From assembly GCF_006151805.1 (NCBI RefSeq), contig NZ_VDDA01000003.1, forward strand, positions 434,001-498,000: a stretch of DNA of 64,000 nt, in the 5' to 3' direction. Positions within the stretch are counted from its first letter, which is position 1. Each line of letters starts with the position of its first letter. Below the pieces are notes generated by a model. It saw only the letters and a list, made by a program, of their open reading frames with translations, searched no databases and was not told where the DNA came from. The position numbers and the translations under genes were made by a program. Source of the DNA: Methylobacterium terricola (GTDB lineage: Bacteria > Pseudomonadota > Alphaproteobacteria > Rhizobiales > Beijerinckiaceae). Shown here piece after piece: positions 34,281 to 43,717 of the stretch.

Positions 34281-35012
34281 CTAAGCGGCCGCGAGGGCGG
34301 CGAGCCACTGCGCGGTCGGCTGCGCGCCCGAGACCGCCCACTTGCGGTCGACGATGAAGAACAGCACGCCCGCGACCTGCATCTCAGCGGCCTGCCGCTC
34401 GACGGCCTCGACGAGCTGTCTTGGCTGCTCGTTGCCGGCCGCATCGTCGACGACGGCTCGATCGAGCCCTGCGGCGACGCCGATCTCGCGCAGGATGTCG
34501 GGATCGCCGACGTCCCGGCCCTCCTCGAAATAGGCGCGGAACAGGGCGTCCACGACCGGGTCGGCCCGTCCGTGCTGCGAGGCGGCCGCGATCAGCATGT
34601 GGGCGCGCCGCGTGCTCGGCGTGCGCGTCATCCTGTCGAAGGCGAAGTCGATACCCTCATGGCGCCCGAACTCGGCCATCTGCGCATCGAGCTGGGCGCT
34701 GCGCTCGGGCCCGAACTTGCGGGCGCGGTAGTCGGCGCGCTCCATGCCGCCCGCCGGCATGTCGGGGTTCAGCTCGAACGGCAGCCACTCGATCGCGGTG
34801 CTCTCGCGCACCGTAGCGCTACGGGCGGCGAAGTGGACGAAGCCCTCGCGAAACCCCGCATTGGCGCCGATCACCACCTGCCGGCGCAGGCGGTGGGTCC
34901 AGGACTGGGCGACGAGCGGGTGGATCCGGCAGGGCGAGTCGCCGCGGATCAGCGCGACCGGGTCGGCGAAGAGCGGCGGCACCATGGGGGCGGCGTCAAG
35001 CGCCTGCTTCAC
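34281..35012 (-). pseudogene. Chimeric remnant: DHH/RecJ-like fragment joined to a DsbA-family C-terminus
   Basis: From about residue 77 (WLPFELNPDMPAGG) to the end, this frame is a DsbA/FrnE-type thioredoxin-fold oxidoreductase, but the N-terminal part with the active-site CxxC is missing. Residues 1-75 instead resemble the DHHA1 end of a RecJ-like DHH exonuclease (RRQVVIGANAGFREGFVHFA). Further upstream, to about 35180, the same DHH match continues in another frame (GDASPALALLL), so that part is frameshifted. It is best read as two truncated genes fused by a deletion. A redox function is unlikely without CxxC. Confidence 0.6.
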
Positions 35013-35197
35013 CTCGGCGCGGGCCTGCCGCAGCGCCTCGCCGTCGGGCGAGGCGTCGGAGACGACGGCGTCCGGCCCGTCCGCCCGCGCGCAGCAGGAG
35101 CGCCAGGGCCGGTGAGGCGTCGCCGCTGCTGGAGCGGCGCGGGGCGTTCACCAGGCTCACGGCCTCGCGCAGGGACTTCACCTCTAGCACCAGAGTA

Positions 35198-35228
35198 TGC
35201 CGGCAGGTGCGACCGTCACCTGCCGGCA
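35198..35228. terminator. Perfect 12-bp stem-loop
   Basis: TGCCGGCAGGTG (35198-35209) and CACCTGCCGGCA (35217-35228) pair without mismatch around a 7-nt loop. No long T-run follows on either strand. It lies upstream of the broken DHH/DsbA frame and downstream of the SnoaL-like gene's 3' end. It may be a terminator or a trace of a mobile-element end. Confidence 0.45.
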
Positions 35229-35296
35229 CGCGATCATTAAGCGATCCGGAATCGAAGGCTCTCACATGGCTGGATTAGACACCAGAGGCGATCTAT

Positions 35297-35746
35297 TCAG
35301 CGCTTGAGCGCAGCCTCAAGGTTCCCAAGAACGCCCAGCTGCTGAAGGATAACTGACGGAAGATTGTAGCAGTGGAAGGATGTGATCTTGCCATCCTTCA
35401 GGTGGAACACGTCACAGCACGGCGCATCCATCCGCCGACCGGTCGGGGTCAGCACGCCGCCGGCCATGGGAAAGTCGCCCTTGTGGGTGCCCTGCAGGGC
35501 GAGTTCGACGATGACAACATCGTCCTTGACGTAGAACGTGTAGAGCTCGCGATGTATATCAGGGAACGCTGAAGCCATAACATCGACGGGCAGTCCTATA
35601 TCATTCCCATGATACTTCTGCCCGCCGGGGACGTCGTAGAAGTAGCCATCGTCGGCGAACAGGGAGACAAATTTTTTGGTATCCTTGGACTTTGCCTCCG
35701 CAAACGCATAGAGCTCGCGAATGATTTCTTCATTGTTCGACATCAT
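35297..35746 (-). CDS. SnoaL-like / NTF2-fold protein
   Basis: This 149-residue protein has the cone-shaped NTF2/SnoaL pattern: an N-terminal helix (NNEEIIRELYAFAEAKSKD), FVSLFADDGYFYDVPGG, and then beta strands with DVFHLKDGKITSFHCYN. Family members are polyketide cyclases, isomerases or ligand carriers; the role here is unknown. It precedes an SDR/LysR divergent pair in a stress-like cassette. Confidence 0.78.
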   Translation of the reverse strand: MMSNNEEIIRELYAFAEAKSKDTKKFVSLFADDGYFYDVPGGQKYHGNDIGLPVDVMASAFPDIHRELYTFYVKDDVVIVELALQGTHKGDFPMAGGVLTPTGRRMDAPCCDVFHLKDGKITSFHCYNLPSVILQQLGVLGNLEAALKR

Positions 35747-35929
35747 TGAATATCCTGGTCATGACGCGTGAAGCATCGTCGCTGCCTATCCAAGCGCGAC
35801 TTCTGAGATATTTGCACGCGCATTGATTGCCTCAGGTCTCCCGAGGGTCGTAAGCGCAGAGACCGCTCGTGGAGCAGACAGTCAGCCCCGGGCCCATCAC
35901 GCTTCGGCGCTGACTTCGGCGTCTCCTCT

Positions 35930-36685
35930 TCAGATCTGGGCTTGACCGCCGTCAACGAAGAACTCGACACCGTTGACGAAGCTCGCCTCGTCCGACGCGA
36001 GGAAGAGCGCCGCCTTAGCGATCTCCTCGGGCTCACCCACCCGCCCGAGAGGAATGCGCGAGCCCAAGTAGTCGAGGAGACCCTGCTGCTTCTGTGCATC
36101 CTCGCCAGCCAGCCCAACGAGGCCCGGGGTGCGCGTCGCACCCGGGCTGACGACGTTGACGCGGATGCGGCGCTCCTTCAGGTCCAGGATCCAGGTGCGT
36201 GCGAAGTTGCGCACCGCCGCCTTGCTGGCGGAGTAGACGCTGAAGGCCGGCGTCCCTTCACTGCCGGCGGTCGAGCCCGTCAGCAAGACCGCACCACCAT
36301 CTTTCAGAAGCGGGAGAGCCTTCTGGACGGTGAACAGCGTGCCCTTCACGTTGGTGTCGAAGGTCGTGTCGAAGTGCTCCTCAGTGATGGCGCCGAGCGG
36401 CGCGAACTCGCCGCCGCCGGCATTCGCGACGACGACGTCGATCTGACCGTGCTTCTGCTGGACGGCATCGTAGAGGCGGTCGATGTCGGCGAGCCGCGCC
36501 ATGTCAGCCTGGATGCCGATGACGCGCCCGCCGATGCGCTTTGCGGCGGCGTCGAGCGCCTCCTGCCGGCGACCGGTGATGAACACGGATGCGCCTTCCC
36601 GCGAGAAGGCCTCGGCTATGGCCAGACCGATGCCGCTGGTGGCACCGGTCACCACCACCACCTTGTTCTCGAACCGCTTCGTCAT
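35930..36685 (-). CDS. SDR family oxidoreductase
   Basis: This 251-residue classical SDR has TGATSGIG near 13-20, NAGG near 88-91, a Ser in LLTGSTAGS, and the YxxxK pair in YSASKAA. It ends with the usual VDGG. It should be NAD(P)-dependent; R39 after beta-2 (TGRRQEAL) favours NADP. GGAGAACG precedes the ATG at 36685. It is divergent from the LysR gene at 36797, with a LysR-type box between them, so it is probably that regulator's target. Confidence 0.9.
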   Translation of the reverse strand: MTKRFENKVVVVTGATSGIGLAIAEAFSREGASVFITGRRQEALDAAAKRIGGRVIGIQADMARLADIDRLYDAVQQKHGQIDVVVANAGGGEFAPLGAITEEHFDTTFDTNVKGTLFTVQKALPLLKDGGAVLLTGSTAGSEGTPAFSVYSASKAAVRNFARTWILDLKERRIRVNVVSPGATRTPGLVGLAGEDAQKQQGLLDYLGSRIPLGRVGEPEEIAKAALFLASDEASFVNGVEFFVDGGQAQI

Positions 36686-36736
36686 CGTCGTTCTCCATAG
36701 TTCGGCTGCGTGTGAGCCGCTGCCGAGAGAGATGCA

Positions 36737-36755
36737 TTCGGGACGATGATGCGAA
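36737..36755. promoter_or_regulatory. LysR-type T-N11-A box
   Basis: TTCG (36737-36740), 11 nt, then CGAA (36752-36755) make a symmetric T-N11-A element, the core LysR recognition pattern. It is centred between the divergent SDR (start 36685) and LysR (start 36797) genes. Binding is inferred. Confidence 0.5.
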
Positions 36756-36796
36756 CAGGCTGAGAAAGTGGCACGTAGCGTTCTAATTGGAGAACG

Positions 36797-37690
36797 ATGA
36801 TGCGCCCAGACCTCAACGACTACGTCACTTTCGCCGAGGTGGTCGCCCATGGCGGTTTCACCGCTGCAGGTCGAGCGCTTCGCGAACCGAAATCGAAGCT
36901 GAGCCGTCGTGTCTCGGCGCTGGAGGCTCGGCTCGGGGTGCGGCTCATCGAGCGCTCTAGCCGGCGCTTCCGGGTCACCGAGGTTGGGCAGACCTTCTAC
37001 GAGCGCTGCCGCGCCATGATGCTGGAGGCGGAGCGGGCCGAGGCGCTGATCGCGGAAGCTCAAGCCGAACCACACGGGCGCATCCGCATGAGTTGCCCGC
37101 GGAACCTCGTGAAGGCGGTATCCCCTATCATGCGCAAGTTCCTCGACCACTTCCCGAAGGTCCAGCTCCAACTTGTCGTGACGGATCGAGCCGTCGATCT
37201 GATCGAGGAGCGGATCGACGTCGCGCTCCGCGTCCGCCACGAGCTGACGAGCGATGCGTCTCTCACGATGCGGTCGCTCGGACGCTCCCGCTGGATCCTC
37301 GTCGCCAGCCCGCAGGTCGCGAGCGGCCTCAGCGCCGACCCTGCCGACCTTGCCTCCGTCCCGACCATGGGCACGAGCGACGATGCAGGCGAAACCACCT
37401 GGATGCTGGAGCGCGAGAACGGGACGGCGCAGGTGCTGCGTCACGAGCCGCGGCTGACCTGCGCCGACTACGCCGTTCTCTGCGATGCCGCCGCAGACGG
37501 TCTCGGTGTTGCCTTCCTGCCCGATCACGTTTGTGCTATGCACATCAGCTCCGGAAAGCTTGTTCGCGTCTTCCGGGACTGGCGGAGCCGGGACGGCATC
37601 GTCCATCTCGTGTTCACGACCCGCCGTGGCCTACCGCCCTCCGTCCGCGCCCTCATCGACCATCTGGCCAGAGAGTTTCCGGATCTTTGA
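36797..37690 (+). CDS. LysR-family transcriptional regulator
   Basis: This 297-residue protein has an N-terminal helix-turn-helix (NDYVTFAEVVAHGGFTAAGR, SKLSRRVSALEARLG) and an effector domain from about 90. It is of the CrgA/AaeR type. It is divergent from the SDR at 35930-36685 and probably controls it. The frame continues openly up to the next gene gap (37691-37919), which holds nothing I can support. Confidence 0.9.
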   Translation: MMRPDLNDYVTFAEVVAHGGFTAAGRALREPKSKLSRRVSALEARLGVRLIERSSRRFRVTEVGQTFYERCRAMMLEAERAEALIAEAQAEPHGRIRMSCPRNLVKAVSPIMRKFLDHFPKVQLQLVVTDRAVDLIEERIDVALRVRHELTSDASLTMRSLGRSRWILVASPQVASGLSADPADLASVPTMGTSDDAGETTWMLERENGTAQVLRHEPRLTCADYAVLCDAAADGLGVAFLPDHVCAMHISSGKLVRVFRDWRSRDGIVHLVFTTRRGLPPSVRALIDHLAREFPDL

Positions 37691-37919
37691 GGGTCGGAAT
37701 TCCTGCGGTTGATGCTCGCCTTCTCGAGTGTGATGAAATTCAGATCGTCGATGGGTAGCGGCTTCGAGAGGTGCCGATGCCAATCGTTGCGAACGGTATG
37801 GGTCGGAGCGAGAAGGTCCGCTTCCCGGTAGAGGGGCGGAGTTCTCCGCTTTCGGACAACAGACTGATCTCCTTGACGGTCTGCTCCAAGACGGAAGGCG
37901 GACGCCGTTTAGGCGACCA

Positions 37920-38924
37920 TCACGTCCGCTTGCCGTGACTCGCCATGGGCCTCACCCTCATGGAGCTGGCGTCCCGCTCGTCTCCAACGCTTGCGGAGAG
38001 CAGCCTGTCCCAGGGCGCGGGGGATGGAAACACTTCCTCGAGGAAAGCCAGGAAGGCTTTCACGTTCGGGTTACCGCGCCGGCTTTCCGGCCACAGTGCC
38101 GTGATAACGGAACGCTCAACGGCGAATTTCTGAAGGATCGGCACCAACACGCCCCGCTCAACGTAGGGAGCCGCGATGTAGACTGGCGAGATGCCGATAC
38201 CGCCGCCGGCCACCAGGATTGCCGCCACGGCGTCGCTGAAATCCGTGACGATGCCGGCGTTCGGCGTGAGTTCGACCGTGCGCTCGCCGATCCGGAACGG
38301 CCAGCGCAGGGCCTGGCCCGTGCTCTGGAAGCGGAAGTTCACGCAGTCGTGGTGGGCCAGATCATCCGGATGCCGCGGCGTTCCGCGACGCTCCAGGTAG
38401 GCCGGCGAGGCGAAGGCGCAGAGCCAGTGCGGTGCGAGGCGCCGGGAGATCAGGCGGGAGTCGGCGAGTTCGCCCACGCGGATCGCGACATCGATGCCCT
38501 CCTCGATGATATCGGCGAAGCGGTCGCCCAGGCGTAGGTCGACAGACAGACGCGGGTAGCGCTCGCGGAACCGCGGCAGGGCCGGGGCAAGCAGGTGCAT
38601 GCCGATGGGGAGCGGCGCCGTCACCTTCACGGTGCCGGCAGGCTCGGAGCGCGCCGCCACCGCAGCCTGCTCGATCTCCTCGGCCTCGCGTAGGAGGCGC
38701 AGCGCACGCTCATGCAGGTCGCGACCTTCCGGCGTCAGGGTCAGCGAGCGCGTGGTGCGGGTGAACAGGCTCAGGCCCAGCCGCTCCTCCAGCCGCTGCA
38801 CGCTCTTGCTGACCGCGGACGGCGAGATGCCGAGGGAGCGCGCGGCGGCCGTGTAGCTGCCGAGCGAGGCGGAGCGCGCGAAGGCGATGATGCCGGTGAG
38901 GCGGTCGAGGCCGATCTGTTCCAT
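37920..38924 (-). CDS. LysR-family transcriptional regulator
   Basis: This 334-residue protein has a helix-turn-helix at about 5-62 ([23 protein letters not shown] region) and an effector domain to about 300, then a roughly 25-residue tail. The ATG at 38924 begins the DNA-binding domain; longer frames add unrelated sequence. It is divergent from the SDR at 39028. The gap contains a near-perfect palindrome TGAT-T-ATCA (38953-38961) that could be its site. Confidence 0.9.
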   Translation of the reverse strand: MEQIGLDRLTGIIAFARSASLGSYTAAARSLGISPSAVSKSVQRLEERLGLSLFTRTTRSLTLTPEGRDLHERALRLLREAEEIEQAAVAARSEPAGTVKVTAPLPIGMHLLAPALPRFRERYPRLSVDLRLGDRFADIIEEGIDVAIRVGELADSRLISRRLAPHWLCAFASPAYLERRGTPRHPDDLAHHDCVNFRFQSTGQALRWPFRIGERTVELTPNAGIVTDFSDAVAAILVAGGGIGISPVYIAAPYVERGVLVPILQKFAVERSVITALWPESRRGNPNVKAFLAFLEEVFPSPAPWDRLLSASVGDERDASSMRVRPMASHGKRT

Positions 38925-39027
38925 GGCGGCATGATTGAAACGCAAACAAGCCTGATTATCAAGCGCTGGGAGTCCGGCCATTCTTCTTCCCACGGGCGCC
39001 GTAGTGCGGCCGGGAAGGATCATCGTC

Positions 39028-39750
39028 ATGAGCAGCAACCTCCAGGACCGCACCGTCGTCATCTTCGGCGGCACCTCAGGCATCGGCCTCGCTGCCGCCC
39101 GGCAAGCCAAGGCAGCGGGCGCTCAGGTCATCGTGGTCGGCTTCAACGCCGAGGGCGCCGAGCGGGTCGCGGCGGAGAACGGCTTCACTGGCTGGCGCGC
39201 CGCGGACGTGACCCGGCCCGAGACCATCGCGGCGGCGCTGACCGACATTCCCCACGTCGACCACCTCGTGCTGCTCGCCGGCACCTTCGTGGCCGGCAAG
39301 GTCCTGGAGGCGGAGGTCGACTACCTGAAACGGGCCTTCGACGAGCGCATCTGGGCCGCCGTCCACACCCTGCGCGCTCTCGGCGACCGCATGGCGAAGG
39401 ACGGATCGATCACCTTCATTTCGGGTGCCCTGGCTGATCGCCCCAGCGCCCAGGGCACTGCGGTGCTCGCCGCCGCTTCGGCCGCGATGGAGGCCTTCGC
39501 CCGCGGTCTCGCCCTGGAGATGGCGCCGGTGCGGGTCAACACCCTGTCGCCCGGCACGACCGACACGCCGCTTCTCGCCCGCACGCTGGGCGCCCACCGG
39601 GACGCCTACGTCGCCGCGCTGACCGAGAAGCTGCCCCAGCGACGCCTCGGCACAGCCGACGAAGCGGGAGCGGCGGTCGTCTTCCTGATGAGCAATGGCT
39701 TCATGAACGGCGAGACCCTGCACGTCGATGGCGGCGCCCGCCTCGTCTGA
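39028..39750 (+). CDS. Atypical SDR protein lacking the Tyr-Lys pair
   Basis: This 240-residue protein has an SDR Rossmann fold ([12 protein letters not shown] near 13-24) and ends HVDGGARLV. At the place where YxxxK should follow the serine strand ([13 protein letters not shown]), it reads [13 protein letters not shown], with neither Tyr nor Lys. It may bind NAD(P) without classical catalysis, or use another base. GGAAGG lies upstream of the ATG at 39028. It is followed by a second, complete SDR at 39805. Confidence 0.82.
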   Translation: MSSNLQDRTVVIFGGTSGIGLAAARQAKAAGAQVIVVGFNAEGAERVAAENGFTGWRAADVTRPETIAAALTDIPHVDHLVLLAGTFVAGKVLEAEVDYLKRAFDERIWAAVHTLRALGDRMAKDGSITFISGALADRPSAQGTAVLAAASAAMEAFARGLALEMAPVRVNTLSPGTTDTPLLARTLGAHRDAYVAALTEKLPQRRLGTADEAGAAVVFLMSNGFMNGETLHVDGGARLV

Positions 39751-39804
39751 TCGCCTGCGCCCGGCGAAGCCCGTCTTGCGATACGAGCCTACGAGGAATT
39801 CCCC

Positions 39805-40539
39805 ATGTCGCCGTCTCTCACCGGTAAAGTCGCCCTGGTCACGGGTGGGTCTCGAGGCATAGGGGCCGCCATCGTGCGCCGCCTGAGCCGGGAAGGCGCC
39901 ACCGTCGCCTTCACCTACTCAGCCTCGACGGATCGCGCCGAGGCCCTCGCCGCGGACCTCGCGTCTTCGGGAGCCTCGGTTGCCGCCCTGAAGGCGGACA
40001 GCGCCGACCCGGTCGCCGTCCGCGAGGCCGTGCAGGCCACCGTCGAGCGGTTCGGCCGGCTCGACATCCTCGTCAACAATGCCGGCATCCTCGTTCCCGG
40101 CGCGATCGAAGATATCGAACTGGCCGACTTCGACCGTCAGGTCGCGGTCAACATTCGGGCCGTGTTCGTCGCCGCCCGGGAGGCCGCGCGCCACATGCGG
40201 GAGGGCGGCCGGATCATCTCAGTCGGCAGCGTCGGGGCCGAGCGCAGCGGCTTTCCGGGCACGACCGTCTACAGCATGACCAAGGCGGCTGTGGCTTCCC
40301 TGACCCGCGGCTTGGCTCGCGACCTCGGTCCCCGCGGCATCACCGTCAACACCATTCAGCCCGGTCCGGTCGCGAGCGAGATGTCGGCCGGCATGGAGAC
40401 CATGCTCATCCCGCTGATCGCGCTCGGGCGCATGGGGCAGGACACCGAAATCGCGGCGCTTGCGGCTTTTCTGAGCGGTCCAGAAGCTGGCTTCATCACC
40501 GGGGCCGCCTTGACCGCCGACGGCGGCTACCTGGCTTGA
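39805..40539 (+). CDS. SDR family oxidoreductase (FabG-like)
   Basis: This 244-residue classical SDR has TGGSRGIG at 13-20, NNAG near 91-94, a Ser in SVGSVGA, YSMTKAA with the Tyr/Lys pair, and a closing TADGGYLA. It is a probable carbonyl reductase using NAD(P)H. It begins 54 nt after the atypical SDR and precedes a SnoaL-like gene, so the three probably form one transcript under the LysR at 37920. Confidence 0.9.
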   Translation: MSPSLTGKVALVTGGSRGIGAAIVRRLSREGATVAFTYSASTDRAEALAADLASSGASVAALKADSADPVAVREAVQATVERFGRLDILVNNAGILVPGAIEDIELADFDRQVAVNIRAVFVAAREAARHMREGGRIISVGSVGAERSGFPGTTVYSMTKAAVASLTRGLARDLGPRGITVNTIQPGPVASEMSAGMETMLIPLIALGRMGQDTEIAALAAFLSGPEAGFITGAALTADGGYLA

Positions 40540-40605
40540 CGAAGGACGCTGGACCGACCCTTTCTCGGTCCCGATGCGAGCCACCTGCGCCGAAGGAGAT
40601 GAGCC

Positions 40606-41007
40606 GTGTCCGAACTCACGCATGCCGCGCGACAAGCGCCGGAACCCGACTACGACCGCTTACTGCGGGCCAACCTCGAACGCATCTTCAACGAGCGAGA
40701 CGCCAGAAAGCGGGCCGCTGCCCTGGACGAGCTCTACGTGGCCGAGCCGGTCATGTTCGAACCAACCAACGTTGTTGAGGGGCGGTCCGCCATCTCCATG
40801 GTCGCCGGCAACCTGCTGGAGCAGTTCGGACCGACCTTCCGGTTCACACCCGTCGGCACCGCCGTAGGGCATCACGGACTGGGTTCGCTGCAGTGGAAGG
40901 CGGGTCCGGACGGCGGACCCGTCGCAGTCACTGGAGCGGACGTGGCCGAGGTCGTGGATGGCAGGATCGCGCGCCTCTGGGTGCTGCTCAATCGGCCGGT
41001 AGCCTGA
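40606..41007 (+). CDS. SnoaL-like / NTF2-fold protein
   Basis: This 133-residue protein starts at a GTG with AAGGAG 7 nt upstream. It shows an NTF2-like pattern: YDRLLRANLERIFNERDARKRAAALDELY, FEPTNVVEGRSAI, then strands ending ADVAEVVDGRIARLWVLLN. It is likely a small-molecule isomerase, cyclase or binding protein. It is the third gene of the SDR-SDR-SnoaL unit. Confidence 0.75.
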   Translation: MSELTHAARQAPEPDYDRLLRANLERIFNERDARKRAAALDELYVAEPVMFEPTNVVEGRSAISMVAGNLLEQFGPTFRFTPVGTAVGHHGLGSLQWKAGPDGGPVAVTGADVAEVVDGRIARLWVLLNRPVA

Positions 41008-41108
41008 GACCGATACGGGACGGAAAGCCACGGGTTCAGGATGCCGTGGCCGCCAAACAGCCCATCGAGGACCAGCGGCAGCCGTCGGCCCTTCTCGGAC
41101 TCCAATCC

Positions 41109-41441
41109 CTAGTCCACGATGAAGAGCCGGGCACCATCCTTCGTCCACGATCGATGCGCCGCGTCGCCAAAGTCCGACACCGTGTAGCCCATGCCCGGTT
41201 TCATGATGAAGCTGCGGCCGTCTTTCAGTTCACTCGTCACCTCCCCCTCAAGCACGTAGACGATGTGCCCACGATCGCACCAATGATCGGCCAGATAACC
41301 CGGTGAGAGTTCGACCACGCGCATTCTCACGTCACCGTTGTTGAGCGTCCGCCACAGGGCCGTTCCAGTTTCTCCTTGATGCTCGGTTGCGGGTAAGGCG
41401 TCCCAATGAACAGGTGTATAAGGTAGAGAGGGAAGCTTCAT
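41109..41441 (-). CDS. DHCW-type cupin fold protein
   Basis: This 110-residue single-domain cupin has a conserved DHWCDRGHIVYVLEG core (metal-type His residues) and a C-terminal strand with AHRSWTKDGARLFIVD. The function of this small cupin family is unknown. The ATG at 41441 starts the domain, with AGGA 8 nt upstream. It is convergent with the SnoaL-like gene and precedes, in transcription order, no other gene. Confidence 0.78.
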   Translation of the reverse strand: MKLPSLPYTPVHWDALPATEHQGETGTALWRTLNNGDVRMRVVELSPGYLADHWCDRGHIVYVLEGEVTSELKDGRSFIMKPGMGYTVSDFGDAAHRSWTKDGARLFIVD

Positions 41442-41549
41442 GGGGTGATCCTGGTTGTCGCTGCTGCAAGGGGTCGATCGTGGAATTTCTTTTTGCCGGG
41501 TGCTCAGGCTGTCAATTGGTCTTAACACCCTATGCGATGCGTCTGCTTT

Positions 41550-42698
41550 TCACCCATTGCCGACGCTCGTAGAAGCTTTGGGTGCGAGCATCGAGACCAC
41601 GCTGTAGGGTGCGTCAGCGCCGAAGAATTGCACGAGATTTTGCGCAGACGCATCGGCGATCTCGGCGCTGCGGGGGAACAACTCGCGTTCGTATGCGGCG
41701 AGTGCCGTGCCGATGTCGTCGGGCGCCGCGACGATCGCCCTGGCGAGTTCCGCCCCATCATAGAGGGCGAGGTTCGCCCCCTCACCTGCAAACGGGGACA
41801 TCAGGTGCGCGGCGTCGCCCAGCAAGGTCAGGCCGGGTCTACGATCCCAGCGGTGACCGACCGGCAGCGCGTGGATGGGGCGAAGGACGGGATCTGCGTC
41901 GCTCGTCGTGATGAGAGCGGTGAGGTGCGATGCCCATCCCGCGAATTCCGCCGCGACGCGGGTCAGGGCGGCCTTCGCGTCACGGAAGTCGATGGCGTCG
42001 AACCAGGGCTCCGGCCTCGCCAGTGCCGTGTATGTTTGCAGCCGTCCGTCCGCGTGCCTGTGAGTCAGGATGCCCTGGCCCGGTGCCACGGCCATCAGCG
42101 TGCCTTCCCCGATCGCATCCGCGCTATCCTCGAGGCGCGCGTCGCCGTCGCGGATGGTCGTCTCGACGAGCGAGATACCCGTATAGGCAGGCGTCGCCCG
42201 CGAGAGCATGGGGCGGACTTTCGACCACGCTCCGTCTGCGCCTACGAGCAGATCGGCTGTGATCGTCACGCCGTTCGTGAAAGCGACCGCGTGCCGCCCA
42301 TCCCCGCACCCGGTGACCGTGATGGCCCTGTGGCCCCAACGGATGGTGTCCGCGGGGAGCGCGGCGATGAGCATTCGCCGCAGGTCGCCGCGATCGACTT
42401 CGGGCCGGTGGCCCGCGTGGTTGCCGGGCTGGTCGAACAGGATGCCGCCGCCCTGATCCACGACGCGCTTAGCATCTTCCCCAGGGCGCACGAGGCGGAG
42501 GAAGTCGTCGTGGAGCCCCGCAGCCCTCAAGGCGATCTGTCCGGTATGCTCGTGGATGTCGAGCAGGCCGCCCTGCGCTCTCGCATCGACCGATGGCTCG
42601 GCCTCGTAGATCGAAGCCGTGATTCCGTGGAGATGGAGGATGCGGGCCAGCACGAGGCCGCCGAGGCCCGCGCCGAGGATCGTAATCGATTGTCGCAT
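41550..42698 (-). CDS. FAD-dependent monooxygenase, TetX-like
   Basis: This 382-residue group A flavoprotein monooxygenase has the GxGxxG motif [11 protein letters not shown] at 5-15, a [12 protein letters not shown] loop (PEVDRGDLR), and the late [19 protein letters not shown]. It should hydroxylate an aromatic or polyketide substrate using NAD(P)H and O2; tetracycline-type inactivation is possible but unproven. GGAGCG sits before the ATG at 42698. Confidence 0.87.
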   Translation of the reverse strand: MRQSITILGAGLGGLVLARILHLHGITASIYEAEPSVDARAQGGLLDIHEHTGQIALRAAGLHDDFLRLVRPGEDAKRVVDQGGGILFDQPGNHAGHRPEVDRGDLRRMLIAALPADTIRWGHRAITVTGCGDGRHAVAFTNGVTITADLLVGADGAWSKVRPMLSRATPAYTGISLVETTIRDGDARLEDSADAIGEGTLMAVAPGQGILTHRHADGRLQTYTALARPEPWFDAIDFRDAKAALTRVAAEFAGWASHLTALITTSDADPVLRPIHALPVGHRWDRRPGLTLLGDAAHLMSPFAGEGANLALYDGAELARAIVAAPDDIGTALAAYERELFPRSAEIADASAQNLVQFFGADAPYSVVSMLAPKASTSVGNG

Positions 42699-42984
42699 GT
42701 TTGCGCTCCTGCGACCGGATGCAATCAGCCCGTCTGAGCGCTGATCACTACGGTTGCCCGACGATGTCGGGCTGTTGCTTCGGAGACGCTGGTCGAGCCA
42801 CGCGAGGTGCGTGGGTGACGTGTATTCGACGAGCCCAGAGGGGGCTGTCGTTTTTCGCGACAGGGCGAAGTTACAGTCGATCATTGAGTTCGGCAACCAC
42901 CCGTCTCACAGCGAGATCGACCTGCCGCTACCACCCGTTGCCGACCTTCGATCGACGGGTGCTCTCGCCTTCTCGACCTAGCCA

Positions 42985-43692
42985 TTAGCCAGCGGGTTGA
43001 ACGACGGCGTGCCTCTCGCTCATCGTCGCCAGCCAGCGGCGGCGCAGGGCAACGGAACGCTCAGGGTAATGCTGGTCGAGGAACTCGATCGCCGTCAGGC
43101 GGTCGGTGCGGAAGATCCGGAAATCCTGCCGCAACTCGCACCAGGCCACGACGACGCGAGCGGTTGCGACGTAGCCGATCATGAAGGGTCTCACGATCCG
43201 TTCGCTGGCGGAGCCGGTCTCGTCGACGTAGCCGATGGCAAGCTTCCGCCCCTCGCGGCACCACTTCCTGAGGCGTGCGACATCGATCTGGCCGTCATCA
43301 CGATCGCGCGCAGGCGGGGTTCCAACCACGGGATCGTCGATCACCGGGCGCAGCTCCTCGGGCACGATCGCGGCGATCTTGGCGAGCACGCTGTGCGCGG
43401 CGCGCGCCAGCGCCGTATCGGCGTTCGCGAGCACCCACTGCGCACCGAGCGCGACCGCTTCCACCTCGTCCACGGTGAGCATCAGCGGCGGCAGATCGAA
43501 GCCCCGATCGAGAACGTAGCCGACGCCAGCCTCACCCCTGATCGGCACCCGCTGGGCAACGAGCGCATCGATGTCGCGGTAGACCGTGCGCTTGCTCGTC
43601 TCCAGTTCAGCGGCGATCCGGTCGGCGGTCAACGGGCCGGAGGCGCGGCGCAGCACCTGGATGATCTCGAAGAGGCGGTCGGCGCGGCGCAT
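42985..43692 (-). CDS. WYL-domain transcriptional regulator (YafY-like)
   Basis: This 235-residue protein has an HTH_11-type DNA-binding domain (RADRLFEIIQVLRRASGPLT, SKRTVYRDIDAL), a linker, and then the WYL-type sensor (about 135-215, KLAIGYVDETGS). WYL regulators sense nucleic-acid or other ligands. It sits directly downstream of the DUF1761 gene (gap 25 nt), so the two form a small unit. Confidence 0.88.
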   Translation of the reverse strand: MRRADRLFEIIQVLRRASGPLTADRIAAELETSKRTVYRDIDALVAQRVPIRGEAGVGYVLDRGFDLPPLMLTVDEVEAVALGAQWVLANADTALARAAHSVLAKIAAIVPEELRPVIDDPVVGTPPARDRDDGQIDVARLRKWCREGRKLAIGYVDETGSASERIVRPFMIGYVATARVVVAWCELRQDFRIFRTDRLTAIEFLDQHYPERSVALRRRWLATMSERHAVVQPAG

Positions 43693-43717
43693 GGCCCGGC
43701 TCCGATAGCGGAAGGCT

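Noticed and set aside
34281..35012. A new CRISPR accessory gene next to cas5c
   Set aside because: Both halves match truncated ordinary families (DHH tail, DsbA tail) and the upstream part is frameshifted, so decay is the simpler reading.
41550..42698. Tetracycline-resistance gene tetX
   Set aside because: It belongs to the same flavoprotein family, but substrate specificity cannot be read from the sequence; kept as TetX-like only.
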